The notes beneath the pieces are model-generated. The model had not been told where the DNA came from, did not search any database, and saw only the letters and a list, made by a program, of their open reading frames with translations. A program made the translations under genes and the position numbers. DNA of 64,000 nucleotides from assembly GCF_013032455.1 (NCBI RefSeq), contig NZ_WQCF01000001.1:248001-312000 (forward strand). The letters are read 5' to 3'. The stretch comes from Ruegeria atlantica. Lineage in GTDB: Bacteria > Pseudomonadota > Alphaproteobacteria > Rhodobacterales > Rhodobacteraceae. Positions within the stretch are counted from its first letter, which is position 1. The number at the start of each line of letters is the position of its first letter. Shown here in pieces: positions 1-8,248 of the stretch.

Positions 1-813
1 ATGACCGATGGCATAGGCCCAGTCGTGGATGTGGTGCCCCAGCCAGCCAAAGCCCAATACCTCCATTCCATGAATGACAATCGACCCACCAACCCATAGC
101 ATCGCCGCTGTGCCGACAATGGACAGGGTCTTCATCACCGTTGGCATTGCCTTTACCAATCCACGCCCTAAACCGCGCCCGACGGGTGTTGGCGCGTTCT
201 GCGCCAGATACAGCCCCACGTCATCCATCTTCACTATCAGCGCGACCGATCCATAAACCGCAACTGTTACACCGATGCCCACGACCGCCAGCGTCGCGGC
301 CTGCATCCACAGATTGGGGGCCTCGATGGCCGCCAGCGCAATGGTCATGATCTCGGCCGACAGGATGAAATCGGTCTTGATCGCTCCCCTGACCTTCTGC
401 TCCTCCAGATGACCAGGGTCGCGCACGTTCATGTCTTCTTCGATTGCGTGGCTGCCATGTGGAAAGAGGACGTGGAATATCTTCTCAGCCCCTTCAAAAC
501 ATAAGTATGACCCGCCCAACATCAGCAGCGGCGTGATCAGCCACGGAGCGAAGTTGGCCAGCAACAAAGCCACCGGCAGCAGCAACACAATCTTGTTGAA
601 CACCGAACCTCGCGCAATACGCCAGATGATCGGCAGTTCGCGCGCCGGCGCAAAGCCCTGAACGTATTTAGGAGTAACCGCCGCATCGTCGATAATCACA
701 CCCGCCGTTTTTGCCCCGGCCTTTCCTGCCGCCGCAACGACATCGTCCACCGACGACGCCGCGACCTTGGCAATCCCCGCCACATCATCCAAAAGGGCCA
801 AAAGACCGCTCAT
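1..813 (-). CDS. DUF808 (YedI-like) inner-membrane protein, C-terminus cut by window edge
   Basis: The reading frame is open from the ATG at 811-813 to the window edge (271 codons), so the C-terminus is missing. A GGAAAGGAAG ribosome site sits just upstream. The N-terminus (MSGLLALLDDVAGIAKVAAS) and the following Ala/Gly-rich stretch, with VDDVVAAAGKAGAKTAGVIIDDA-type spacing, are typical of the DUF808/YedI family. Several hydrophobic segments follow, at about residues 75-100, 170-195 and 230-250. The family is a multi-pass membrane protein of unknown function. It is divergent from the first gap gene, with a 181-bp intergenic region that carries operator-like repeats. Family assignment is by recognition of the N-terminal pattern and hydropathy. 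Confidence 0.85.
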   Translation of the reverse strand, partial: MSGLLALLDDVAGIAKVAASSVDDVVAAAGKAGAKTAGVIIDDAAVTPKYVQGFAPARELPIIWRIARGSVFNKIVLLLPVALLLANFAPWLITPLLMLGGSYLCFEGAEKIFHVLFPHGSHAIEEDMNVRDPGHLEEQKVRGAIKTDFILSAEIMTIALAAIEAPNLWMQAATLAVVGIGVTVAVYGSVALIVKMDDVGLYLAQNAPTPVGRGLGRGLVKAMPTVMKTLSIVGTAAMLWVGGSIVIHGMEVLGFGWLGHHIHDWAYAIGH

Positions 814-864
814 TGCGCTTCCTTTCCTGTCACCTGCCGCATCCGGACCCTACCCGATCTCACG

Positions 865-907
865 GCTAGCGCAAGCGTTAGCGCAATCGCGTTAGGTTTG
901 CGCTAAC
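865..907. promoter_or_regulatory. Three LacI-type operator-like repeats upstream of gap (GapB-like)
   Basis: Three imperfect copies of the palindrome GTTAGCGCTAAC lie in tandem: 865-876 (three mismatches), 877-888 (GTTAGCGCAATC, two mismatches) and 896-907 (GTTTGCGCTAAC, one mismatch). The perfect form occurs upstream of the second gap gene. The central CG and 12-bp dyad are typical of LacI-family operators. The regulator is not in this window. Confidence 0.6.
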
Positions 908-994
908 ACCTTAAAAATATGCCGCTTTTGCTCTTTTGAGATTGCGGATTCACCGCTATATGGCCTGCAACGCAAGCGCATCTGGAGACGTCAT

Positions 995-1996
995 ATGACC
1001 ATCAAGGTCGGTATCAATGGTTTTGGCCGCATTGGCCGCTGCACCCTATCGCACATTGCTGCGTCAGGCCGTAACGACATCGAAGTGATCAAAGTTAACG
1101 CGACCGGCCCGCTAGAGACCTCGGCGCACCTGTTGAAATATGACAGCGTCCACGGTCGTTTTCCGCGCGATGTGACCATTAACGGCAACACCATGGATCT
1201 GGGCCGCGGCCCGATGGAGATGTTCTCGACCTACGACATGAACGAACTGGACTGGGAAGGCTGCGACGTCGTTCTGGAATGCACCGGTAAGTTCAATGAC
1301 GGCATCAAGGCGAAAACTCACTTAGAGCGAGGTGCCAGCAAGGTTCTTCTGTCCGCACCTGGCAAGAATGTTGACAAGACCATCGTGTTCGGAGTGAACC
1401 ACAACACTCTGACAGCAAACGACAACATGGTCTCGAACGGCTCCTGCACCACCAACTGCCTCGCTCCGCTTGCCAAGGTTCTGGACGAAGGTATCGGCAT
1501 CGAAAACGGCATCATGACTACGATCCACGCCTATACCGGCGATCAGCCGACACTGGACCGTCGTCACAGTGATCTGTACCGCGCCCGCGCCGCCGCCATG
1601 TCGATGATCCCAACTTCAACCGGTGCAGCAAAAGCGCTGGGTGAGGTTCTGCCGAACCTGAAAGGTCGTTTGGACGGCTCTGCGATCCGTGTTCCAACGC
1701 CGAATGTCTCAGCTGTTGACCTGACCTTCCGCGCCTCGCGCGACGTCACAGTAGACGAGGTCAACGAGATTGTCCGCGAAGCCGCACAAGGCCCAATGCA
1801 GCGCGTTCTGGGATATGAGCCCGCACCGCTGGTTTCGACCGATTTCAACCACACCGAAGAAAGCTCGATCTTTGCGCCGGAACAAACTCGCGTTGTTGAT
1901 GGTCGTCTGGTTCGTGTTCTGGCGTGGTACGACAACGAATGGGGCTTCTCGGTTCGCATGGCAGACGTCGCCGTTGCGATGGGCCGCCTTAACTAA
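995..1996 (+). CDS. gap: Type I glyceraldehyde-3-phosphate dehydrogenase, GapB-like (predicted NADP-preferring)
   Basis: This 333-residue protein interconverts glyceraldehyde 3-phosphate and 1,3-bisphosphoglycerate in glycolysis and gluconeogenesis. The Rossmann motif GINGFGRIGR opens the protein, and the catalytic cysteine is Cys151 in NGSCTTNC. The residue after Asn35 is Ala36, where NAD-specific enzymes and the neighbouring paralogue have Asp. The 187/188 region reads LDRRH instead of the Leu-Pro typical of NAD enzymes. Both changes point to NADP use, as in GapB-type gluconeogenic enzymes; that is inference. The start has a GGAG site seven bases upstream. A terminator follows at 2022. Confidence 0.95.
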   Translation: MTIKVGINGFGRIGRCTLSHIAASGRNDIEVIKVNATGPLETSAHLLKYDSVHGRFPRDVTINGNTMDLGRGPMEMFSTYDMNELDWEGCDVVLECTGKFNDGIKAKTHLERGASKVLLSAPGKNVDKTIVFGVNHNTLTANDNMVSNGSCTTNCLAPLAKVLDEGIGIENGIMTTIHAYTGDQPTLDRRHSDLYRARAAAMSMIPTSTGAAKALGEVLPNLKGRLDGSAIRVPTPNVSAVDLTFRASRDVTVDEVNEIVREAAQGPMQRVLGYEPAPLVSTDFNHTEESSIFAPEQTRVVDGRLVRVLAWYDNEWGFSVRMADVAVAMGRLN

Positions 1997-2021
1997 GAGT
2001 TGTTTGAAATATTGAACCTCT

Positions 2022-2055
2022 TTGCCCGCTCAGGTTATCTGGGCGGGCAATTTTG
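2022..2055 (+). terminator. Rho-independent terminator after the first gap gene
   Basis: A near-perfect inverted repeat, TTGCCCGCTCAG and CTGGGCGGGCAA separated by a six-base loop, is followed by TTTTGTT. Confidence 0.75.
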
Positions 2056-2067
2056 TTCGGGGCCACT

Positions 2068-2211
2068 ATGACCAACCAAATCGCAATCTGGCTTGGCTTC
2101 CTGATCCTTGGCGCTGTCGTTGTCGACTATGCGGTCTTTGGGCCCGAGCATTTGATCTTCCTCGGGAAAAAACTTTACGCCTTTCTGGATTGGCTCGCCT
2201 TCTGGCGCTGA
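2068..2211 (+). CDS. Small hydrophobic protein (47 aa) between the two gap genes
   Basis: An ATG at 2068 opens a 47-residue frame starting MTNQIAIWLGFLILGAVVVD and ending DWLAFWR, stop at 2209-2211. It has one clear hydrophobic helix (about residues 4-21) and a second amphipathic, aromatic C-terminal segment. No conserved domain is recognised. It lies just after the terminator of the first gap gene and before the promoter of the second, on the same strand. The coherent membrane-protein composition argues for a real gene. I believe similar micro-ORFs occur near gap in related bacteria but could not check that. Confidence 0.6.
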   Translation: MTNQIAIWLGFLILGAVVVDYAVFGPEHLIFLGKKLYAFLDWLAFWR

Positions 2212-2223
2212 ATGAAGTTTTGC

Positions 2224-2260
2224 TTGACATTTCTGCTCATCTATCATTGTTAGCGCTAAC
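2224..2260 (+). promoter_or_regulatory. gap2 promoter with perfect 12-bp LacI-type operator
   Basis: A consensus -35 hexamer TTGACA is at 2224-2229. The perfect palindrome GTTAGCGCTAAC is at 2249-2260, where the -10 region should lie, so a bound repressor would block the promoter. The same motif appears degenerately upstream of the first gap gene. Confidence 0.65.
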
Positions 2261-2293
2261 TTTATTCAAACCGACACTCGGACGGAGCGCATC

Positions 2294-3298
2294 ATGACAC
2301 TCAAGCTGGCAATCAACGGATTTGGTCGTATCGGGCGGGGTGTACTGCGTGCGGTCATGGAAACAGGTCGTACAGATGTGGAAATCGTTGCCATCAACGA
2401 TCTGGCCAAACCCGAGATGAATGCGCATTTGTTCGAGTTCGACAGTGTGCATGGCCGTTATCCCAACAAAGTAACCCTATCGGACGCTGGGCTGGACGTG
2501 GGTACTGGCCCGATCCGTTTGACCAGCGAACGTGATCCCGAGGCGCTGAACTGGTCAGATGTGGATGTGGTTCTAGAATGCACCGGTGTGTTCAGAACTC
2601 GCGAAACTGCTGAACGTCATTTAAAAAACGGCTCCAAAAAAGTGCTGATCTCGGCCCCTGCCCGCGGTGACGGAGCGGTAAAAACAGTTGTGTTTGGAGT
2701 GAACGAAAACGAGTTGACCGATGCGGATACAGTTGTATCGAACGCATCCTGCACGACCAACTGCCTTTCGCCGGTTGCCGCTGCATTGGATGCAGGGCTT
2801 GGCATCGTCCACGGAAACATGACCACCGTTCATGCCTATACCGCCAGCCAGCCTGTCCACGACACGGCAGGCAAAGATCCGTACCTGTCGCGCGCAGCCG
2901 CTTTATCGATGATTCCGACAACTACCGGAGCCGCCGCCGCCGTTGGTCTGGTTCTGCCGCAACTTGCAGGGAAATTGACCGGTCAGGCCATCCGTGTTCC
3001 TACGCCTAACGTATCAGTCGTTGATCTGGTAGTCGAAGTATCGCGCCCGACCACAGAGGATGAGGTCAATGCCCTGTTCGTAGGCGCGGCTGCCAAGATA
3101 CCAGGCGTATTGGCTACTGAAGACCGCCCGCTGGTATCTATGGATTTCAACCACGACTCACACAGCTCAACCGTGTCACTAGCAGAGACCAAAGTTACAG
3201 ATGGCACGCTGGTGCGCGTGCTGGCCTGGTATGACAATGAATGGGGCTTTTCGAACCGGATGCTGGACACTGCTGCCGCGATGGGCGCCTTAACCTAA
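2294..3298 (+). CDS. gap: Type I glyceraldehyde-3-phosphate dehydrogenase (predicted NAD-dependent)
   Basis: This is the second GAPDH, 334 residues, about 1 kb downstream of the first and on the same strand. It carries GINGFGRIGRG-type Rossmann residues, the catalytic Cys153 in NASCTTNC, and Asp36 in AINDLAKP, the aspartate that binds the adenosine ribose in NAD-specific enzymes. It is therefore the more likely glycolytic isozyme. The region corresponding to positions 187/188 is unusual (HDTAGKD). An ACGGAG ribosome site precedes the ATG. Its stop codon overlaps the 3' end of the convergent coaD by nine bases. Confidence 0.95.
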   Translation: MTLKLAINGFGRIGRGVLRAVMETGRTDVEIVAINDLAKPEMNAHLFEFDSVHGRYPNKVTLSDAGLDVGTGPIRLTSERDPEALNWSDVDVVLECTGVFRTRETAERHLKNGSKKVLISAPARGDGAVKTVVFGVNENELTDADTVVSNASCTTNCLSPVAAALDAGLGIVHGNMTTVHAYTASQPVHDTAGKDPYLSRAAALSMIPTTTGAAAAVGLVLPQLAGKLTGQAIRVPTPNVSVVDLVVEVSRPTTEDEVNALFVGAAAKIPGVLATEDRPLVSMDFNHDSHSSTVSLAETKVTDGTLVRVLAWYDNEWGFSNRMLDTAAAMGALT

Positions 3299-3781
3299 CC
3301 GTTCGCGCAGAGCGGTGTAGACGCGGGGCGTGACGAATTTGGATACGTCCCCGTCCAATCGAGCGATTTCTTTCACCAGTTTCGAGGCGATGGCCTGATG
3401 CCGAGCCTCAGCCATCAGAAACACGGTTTCGATGGAATCATCCAAAGCACGGTTCATTCCAACCATCTGGAATTCATATTCGAAATCGGCCACCGCGCGC
3501 AGCCCGCGCACGATAATCTGGGCACCTACATCTCTAGCACAGTCGATCAACAGGTTTTCAAAGGGATGAGCGATAATTTCTGTCCCGGTCTGCTCGGACA
3601 AAAGGGCACATTCTGCTTCGATCATGGAGACGCGTTCCTCTAGGGAAAACAGCGGCCCCTTGTCACGATTGATGGCAACCCCAATCACAAGCTTATCAAC
3701 CAAAGCCGAGGCGCGGCGAATGATGTCTATATGACCCAGAGTAATCGGGTCAAAGGTTCCGGGGTAAAGACCAACCCGCAT
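3290..3781 (-). CDS. coaD: Pantetheine-phosphate adenylyltransferase
   Basis: The enzyme transfers AMP from ATP to 4'-phosphopantetheine, the penultimate step of coenzyme A synthesis. The 163-residue protein begins MRVGLYPGTFDPITLGH, which contains the nucleotidyltransferase TxGH motif, and includes the family's central VRGLRAVADFEYEFQM block. Length matches the family (about 160). The start at 3781 was chosen because CAGGAG lies at the right distance; the frame is open further upstream but without family similarity. The gene is convergent with the second gap. Confidence 0.96.
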   Translation of the reverse strand: MRVGLYPGTFDPITLGHIDIIRRASALVDKLVIGVAINRDKGPLFSLEERVSMIEAECALLSEQTGTEIIAHPFENLLIDCARDVGAQIIVRGLRAVADFEYEFQMVGMNRALDDSIETVFLMAEARHQAIASKLVKEIARLDGDVSKFVTPRVYTALRERLG

Positions 3782-3866
3782 TACGCTCTCCTGCGTCGTG
3801 AAATTTCCGCGCCAGCAAACATAACTTTGCCATCGGTGCAAGAGGCAGCTAAGCAGCCGACCCTAT

Positions 3867-4304
3867 TCAGTGCCCCATTATCATGCCTTCCAAGGCATCT
3901 TTTTCCATGGCCAGTTCGGTTAGCTGCGCCTTAACCACGTCGCCGATGGTCACAATACCAACCAGTTTTCCTTCCTCTACAACCGGCATATGGCGAAATC
4001 GGCCTTCGGTCATGCGGGTCATGACATCTTGAACTGTTTCCTGGCGCGTTACCGTGACCAACTCTCTGGTCATATACTCCGAGACCGGATGGGCTAAGCA
4101 ACCGCTACCGCTGGCTGCAAGTTCGCGAACAATATCTCGCTCTGACAGGATACCTGCTGCGGTTTCGCCACCATCCTCAGAAACGACTACTGTACCGATC
4201 CGTTTCTCAGCAAGGATCTTCGCGGCATCGGATACCGTCGCCGAAGGTTCAACCGTCACAACGCCTTCTGCTGCCTTGGATTTCAGAATGGCCTGAACGA
4301 GCAT
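3867..4304 (-). CDS. CBS-domain pair protein
   Basis: The 145-residue protein consists essentially of two CBS domains (about residues 10-70 and 75-135), which bind adenine nucleotides and sense energy or redox state in partner proteins. Typical residues are visible: KRIGTVVVSED, GILSERDIVREL and GRFRHMPVVEEGKLVGIVTIGDVV. No catalytic domain is attached. The start at 4304 is preferred over an upstream in-frame ATG because GGAGG lies eight bases before it. No partner gene is evident nearby. Confidence 0.9.
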   Translation of the reverse strand: MLVQAILKSKAAEGVVTVEPSATVSDAAKILAEKRIGTVVVSEDGGETAAGILSERDIVRELAASGSGCLAHPVSEYMTRELVTVTRQETVQDVMTRMTEGRFRHMPVVEEGKLVGIVTIGDVVKAQLTELAMEKDALEGMIMGH

Positions 4305-4362
4305 GAAGAACACCTCCGAATTAGTAAACTTAACCAAAGCGTTGCGCGATTAAATCACCCTG

Positions 4363-5265
4363 TCAAGCGTTCGCATCGGCTTCAAGCCGCGCAACTTCGT
4401 CACGGATTCCATGCGTTAACGCCTGGGCAAAGCGGTTCAGGCGCTCATTCCTTTGGTCACCCTGATGCCGGACAAGGTAAAAACTTCGCGTCAAACTCAC
4501 TTGATCCGTCAGTATTTTCCGGAGGTCTGGGTGGAACGGCAAAGTAAAGTCATGGGCAACACATACACCTATGCCAAGGGACACTTGCCGCAGTTGGACC
4601 GACACCGAATTCGATGCAAGCGCGACACGGTCAATGCCGATGTCGCTAAGGTAGTCCAATTCCTGATCGAAAATCATGTCGGGGATGTAACCAATCATCC
4701 GATGCCCCTTCAGATCGGAAGTTGATTTTATGGGGCCATGACGATCCAGATATTCCTTTGTGGCGACCAAATGCAGTTTGTAGTCGCTGACTCTCTTGAC
4801 CAGAAGTTTACCAGCAGTGGGTGCACTAACGGTAACGGCCATGTCGGCCTCGCGCCGCGACAAGTTAATGATCCGGGGCAGAGCCAGAATCTGTATGTCC
4901 AGGTCCGGATTTGCGTCACTGATTTTCGCACAAATCTGTGGAAGCAAGTAATTCGCGCTGCCATCCGGCGCACCGATCCGAATTTGACCACTCAGCGACT
5001 TGGTCGACCCCGCCACGGCACCCTCAGCCGCACGCATTGATTCTTCGGCCTGCAAGGCATGGTCCATCAGACGTTCTCCCGCCGCAGTAAGGACATACCC
5101 TTGCTGGGATTTCGTAAACAGCGAGGTATCCAGGTTTGTCTCCAGCCGGGCAACGCGCCGTCCGACAGTTGCCGGGTCGATCTTGAGGATACGTCCTGCC
5201 GAGGACAGGCTTTCCTCGCGCGCGACGGCCAGAAAAATCCGCATATCATCCCAATTTGGGCCCAT
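4363..5265 (-). CDS. LysR-family transcriptional regulator, divergent from mmsA
   Basis: The 300-residue protein has an N-terminal winged HTH (WDDMRIFLAVAREESLSSAG, then VGRRVARLE) and a C-terminal LysR substrate-binding domain. LTAAGE marks the end of the DNA-binding region. The ATG at 5265 is preferred because AAAGGG precedes it; an in-frame ATG at 5280 is also possible. The gene is transcribed away from mmsA with about 100 bp between starts, the usual arrangement for a LysR regulator and its target, so control of mmsA is a reasonable inference. Confidence 0.9.
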   Translation of the reverse strand: MGPNWDDMRIFLAVAREESLSSAGRILKIDPATVGRRVARLETNLDTSLFTKSQQGYVLTAAGERLMDHALQAEESMRAAEGAVAGSTKSLSGQIRIGAPDGSANYLLPQICAKISDANPDLDIQILALPRIINLSRREADMAVTVSAPTAGKLLVKRVSDYKLHLVATKEYLDRHGPIKSTSDLKGHRMIGYIPDMIFDQELDYLSDIGIDRVALASNSVSVQLRQVSLGIGVCVAHDFTLPFHPDLRKILTDQVSLTRSFYLVRHQGDQRNERLNRFAQALTHGIRDEVARLEADANA

Positions 5266-5366
5266 GACTACCCTTTGCATTTTTGCAGTACTCTTTTGAA
5301 ACATTGCCTCTGTTCGTGGGATTTCTGCAAGCCTATTCTGGCCGCAACTTATCGGAGGAGTTTCCA

Positions 5367-6866
5367 ATGCAAGACCTGACCCATTTCCTGAACGGCGAAC
5401 AAGTGGCTGGCACATCTGGTCGGTTCGACGATGTATTCAACCCGGCAACCGGCGAAGTACAGTACAAATGCCCAATGGCAAGCGCGGACGAAACTACCGC
5501 TGCCATCGAAAGCGCAGCAGAAGCGCAGGTTGCCTGGGGCAAGACCAACCCGCAAAAACGTGCGCGCGTGATGATGGCCATGGTTGGCCTGATCAACCGC
5601 GACATGGAGAAACTGGCCGAAGCGCTGAGCCGCGAGCATGGCAAAACCATCCCCGACGCTAAAGGCGACCTACAGCGTGGTCTGGAAGTGATCGAATACT
5701 GCGTCGGCGCACCCCAGATGCTGAAAGGTGAATTCACCGACAGCGCTGGCCCCGGCATCGACATGTATTCCATGCGCCAGCCGCTGGGCGTTGTAGCCGC
5801 GATCATGCCGTTCAACTTCCCGGCCATGATGCCGCTGTGGCACGTAGGTCCGGCACTGGCCTGTGGCAACGCTGTTATTCTGAAACCGTCCGAGCGCGCG
5901 CCTTCGGTTCCGCTGATGCTGGCCGAATTGTTTGTCGAAGCTGGTCTGCCCAAGGGCGTCTTCCAGGTCGTCAATGGCGACAAAGAGGCGGTTGATACCC
6001 TGCTGGACAGCGAAATCATTCAGGGCGTCGGCTTTGTTGGTTCGACCCCGATCGCGCAGTACATCTATTCGCGGGCAACAGCGAATGGCAAGCGCGCGCA
6101 ATGCTTTGGCGGTGCAAAGAACCACATGATCATCATGCCCGACGCCGACATGGACAAGGCAGCTGATGCGCTGGTCGGGGCCGGTTTCGGTGCCGCAGGC
6201 GAACGTTGCATGGCAATCTCGGTGGCTGTACCCGTTGGTCAGGAAACTGCAGATGCGCTGATCGAAAAACTGATCCCGCGTGTCGAAAAGCTGAAGGTTG
6301 GCCCCTATACCGCAGGGAACGACGTGGATATGGGCCCGGTTGTGACAGGTGCCGCCAAAGAGCGCATCATGGGCCTGATCAACTCGGGCGTTGAGCAAGG
6401 CGCCAAGCTGGTTGTCGACAACCGTGACTTCAGCCTGCAAGGCTATGAAGATGGCTTCTTTGTTGGCCCGCACCTGTTTGACCATGTCACAACCGACATG
6501 GACATCTACAAGCAGGAAATCTTTGGTCCGGTTCTGTCCACTGTGCGCGCTGAGACCTACGAAGAAGCGCTGAAACTGGCGATGGACCACGAATACGGCA
6601 ATGGCACCGCGATCTTTACGCGCGATGGTGACACTGCACGTGACTTCGCCAATCGGGTCAACATCGGCATGATCGGCATCAACGTTCCGATCCCAGTGCC
6701 GCTGGCCTACCACACCTTCGGTGGGTGGAAGAAGTCGATGTTTGGTGACCTGAACCAGCACGGTCCGGACAGCTTCAAGTTCTACACACGCACTAAGACG
6801 GTCACGTCGCGCTGGCCGTCGGGCATCAAGGAAGGTGGCGAGTTCAGCTTTAAAGCAATGGACTGA
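5367..6866 (+). CDS. mmsA: CoA-acylating methylmalonate-semialdehyde dehydrogenase
   Basis: The enzyme oxidises methylmalonate semialdehyde to propionyl-CoA, the last step of valine degradation, and malonate semialdehyde to acetyl-CoA. The 499-residue aldehyde dehydrogenase has the family signature around the catalytic cysteine (GAAGERCMAISVAVPVG) and the MmsA-specific KNHMIIMPDAD and FKFYTRTKTVTSRWP blocks. The start follows a strong CGGAGGAG site. It stands alone, with its own terminator, but the other valine genes lie 3.6 kb downstream on the same strand. Confidence 0.95.
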   Translation: MQDLTHFLNGEQVAGTSGRFDDVFNPATGEVQYKCPMASADETTAAIESAAEAQVAWGKTNPQKRARVMMAMVGLINRDMEKLAEALSREHGKTIPDAKGDLQRGLEVIEYCVGAPQMLKGEFTDSAGPGIDMYSMRQPLGVVAAIMPFNFPAMMPLWHVGPALACGNAVILKPSERAPSVPLMLAELFVEAGLPKGVFQVVNGDKEAVDTLLDSEIIQGVGFVGSTPIAQYIYSRATANGKRAQCFGGAKNHMIIMPDADMDKAADALVGAGFGAAGERCMAISVAVPVGQETADALIEKLIPRVEKLKVGPYTAGNDVDMGPVVTGAAKERIMGLINSGVEQGAKLVVDNRDFSLQGYEDGFFVGPHLFDHVTTDMDIYKQEIFGPVLSTVRAETYEEALKLAMDHEYGNGTAIFTRDGDTARDFANRVNIGMIGINVPIPVPLAYHTFGGWKKSMFGDLNQHGPDSFKFYTRTKTVTSRWPSGIKEGGEFSFKAMD

Positions 6867-6890
6867 TCCACAACTTCAGCCAAACAGATC

Positions 6891-6920
6891 AACCCGGCCT
6901 TGCACAGGCCGGGTTTTTTT
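6891..6920 (+). terminator. Rho-independent terminator after mmsA
   Basis: A perfect AACCCGGCC/GGCCGGGTT stem with a six-base loop is followed by a run of T. Confidence 0.93.
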
Positions 6921-7047
6921 AGGCAATGCATCGCCAAAACTGACAGCTTCACAACAAATTCACTCGGCAGACCCTAGAAATACGGGGCAATGACCAATAA
7001 TTTACTGGGAAATTATTACTCGAGCAGATCCTGAACTGGAGGCCAAT

Positions 7048-7647
7048 TTGTCAAATTCCCGAATGACTCGTCGCTCTGCTTTGTTGGGCGCAGCTTCCCT
7101 TGTTGCGACGCCTGCCTTGGTGCGCGCGCAAAGCATCGATGCTTTCCCGCAGGATGAAGAGGCCATCAGCACACAGTTGCCCGTACGCCGGAACGTTTCT
7201 TCATTTTCACAGCAGAACTGGCAGGACCACTTTGACGAGTTGGGCGTTGGCTGCCTGTTGGCCGATATCACCAGCCGCGCGGTGCATTACTGGGGGTCTG
7301 ATGGATCGTATAAACTGTATCCCAGCTCTGTCCCTATGAGCGAAGAACTCACAAAACGCGGCTATACCAAGGTTGTTCGCAAAGCAGAGAATCCAACTTG
7401 GACGCCAACTGCGTCCATGCGCGAACGTGACCCTACCCTACCTGTACGCATGGAAGGTGGCGATCCCGGCAACCCGCTGGGCACCCGCGCCATGTACCTA
7501 GATTGGCCTGCCTATTTGGTACACGGCACCCATGATACGCGCAAAATTGGACGTCAAAGCTCTTCGGGCTGCATCGGGCTGTACAATCAGCATGTCGAGG
7601 AACTTTATCCTCTGGTCCAGATCGGAACGCAGGTCAGATTGGTCTAA
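7048..7647 (+). CDS. L,D-transpeptidase (YkuD) family protein, Tat-type signal
   Basis: The 199-residue protein starts at TTG (GGAGG five bases upstream). A twin-arginine signal (MTRRSALLGAASLVATPALV) indicates periplasmic export. The YkuD domain is recognised by HGTHDTRKIGRQSSSGCIG, which supplies the catalytic His and Cys. The arginine that usually follows the Cys-x pair (SxGCxR) is replaced by glycine, which may affect activity or may be normal in this subfamily. Such enzymes crosslink peptidoglycan or attach lipoproteins to it. A strong terminator follows at 7653. Confidence 0.88.
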   Translation: MSNSRMTRRSALLGAASLVATPALVRAQSIDAFPQDEEAISTQLPVRRNVSSFSQQNWQDHFDELGVGCLLADITSRAVHYWGSDGSYKLYPSSVPMSEELTKRGYTKVVRKAENPTWTPTASMRERDPTLPVRMEGGDPGNPLGTRAMYLDWPAYLVHGTHDTRKIGRQSSSGCIGLYNQHVEELYPLVQIGTQVRLV

Positions 7648-7652
7648 CGAAC

Positions 7653-7684
7653 AAAGCCCCGGTGATTGTCACCGGGGCTTTTTC
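7653..7684 (+). terminator. Rho-independent terminator
   Basis: The stem AAAGCCCCGGTGA/TCACCGGGGCTTT is followed by a T run, six bases after the transpeptidase stop. Being symmetric, it may also serve the convergent fasciclin gene. Confidence 0.92.
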
Positions 7685-7700
7685 TTCGCGGGCTTTGATT

Positions 7701-8177
7701 TTATTCCGGAATAATTACGGCATCGACTACATGAATTACGCCGTTGCTCGTTACGATGTCAGCCTGAACAACTTCGGCGCCGTTGACCTTCACACCATTC
7801 TTGGCATTCACGCTGAGGCGGTCGCCTTGAACGGTCAGAACCTTTGCGCGTTTGCCAGCGATATCACCGGACATCACCTTGGCGGGAACCACGTGATACG
7901 TGAGAATCTCAACCAACTGGTCTTTGTTTTCAGGCAAAAGCAACGTTTCCACCGTGCCCTCTGGCAGCGCGGCAAAAGCTTCGTCTGTTGGGGCAAACAC
8001 AGTAAACGGGCCGTCGCCCTTCAGAGTGTCGACCAATCCGGCGGCCTGCACGGCGGCGACCAGTGTATTGAAGGATCCGGCCGAAACGGCGGTATCGACG
8101 ATATCAGCGGCTTGCGCTTTGACAGGTAGTGCAAGGGCAAGTGCGGCGGCGGCTCCGATGAATGTGCGACGGAACAT
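7701..8177 (-). CDS. Secreted fasciclin (FAS1) domain protein
   Basis: The 158-residue protein has a 23-residue signal peptide ([20 protein letters not shown], cleavage after AQA) followed by one FAS1 domain. The two conserved FAS1 segments are visible: [14 protein letters not shown] and [13 protein letters not shown]. Such proteins are extracytoplasmic and often take part in adhesion or matrix binding; no specific partner is suggested here. GGAGAGGAG precedes the ATG. It is monocistronic, convergent with the transpeptidase gene. Confidence 0.93.
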   Translation of the reverse strand: MFRRTFIGAAAALALALPVKAQAADIVDTAVSAGSFNTLVAAVQAAGLVDTLKGDGPFTVFAPTDEAFAALPEGTVETLLLPENKDQLVEILTYHVVPAKVMSGDIAGKRAKVLTVQGDRLSVNAKNGVKVNGAEVVQADIVTSNGVIHVVDAVIIPE

Positions 8178-8248
8178 GGCTGTTGTCTCCTCTCCAGCTT
8201 GTTACGGAAAGGGATACGGGCATTTTTCCGCAGCGGATCACTCTGAGA

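Noticed and set aside
5670-6761. Long frame antisense to mmsA (363 codons)
   Set aside because: Shadow of a highly conserved aldehyde dehydrogenase; no ribosome site or domain.
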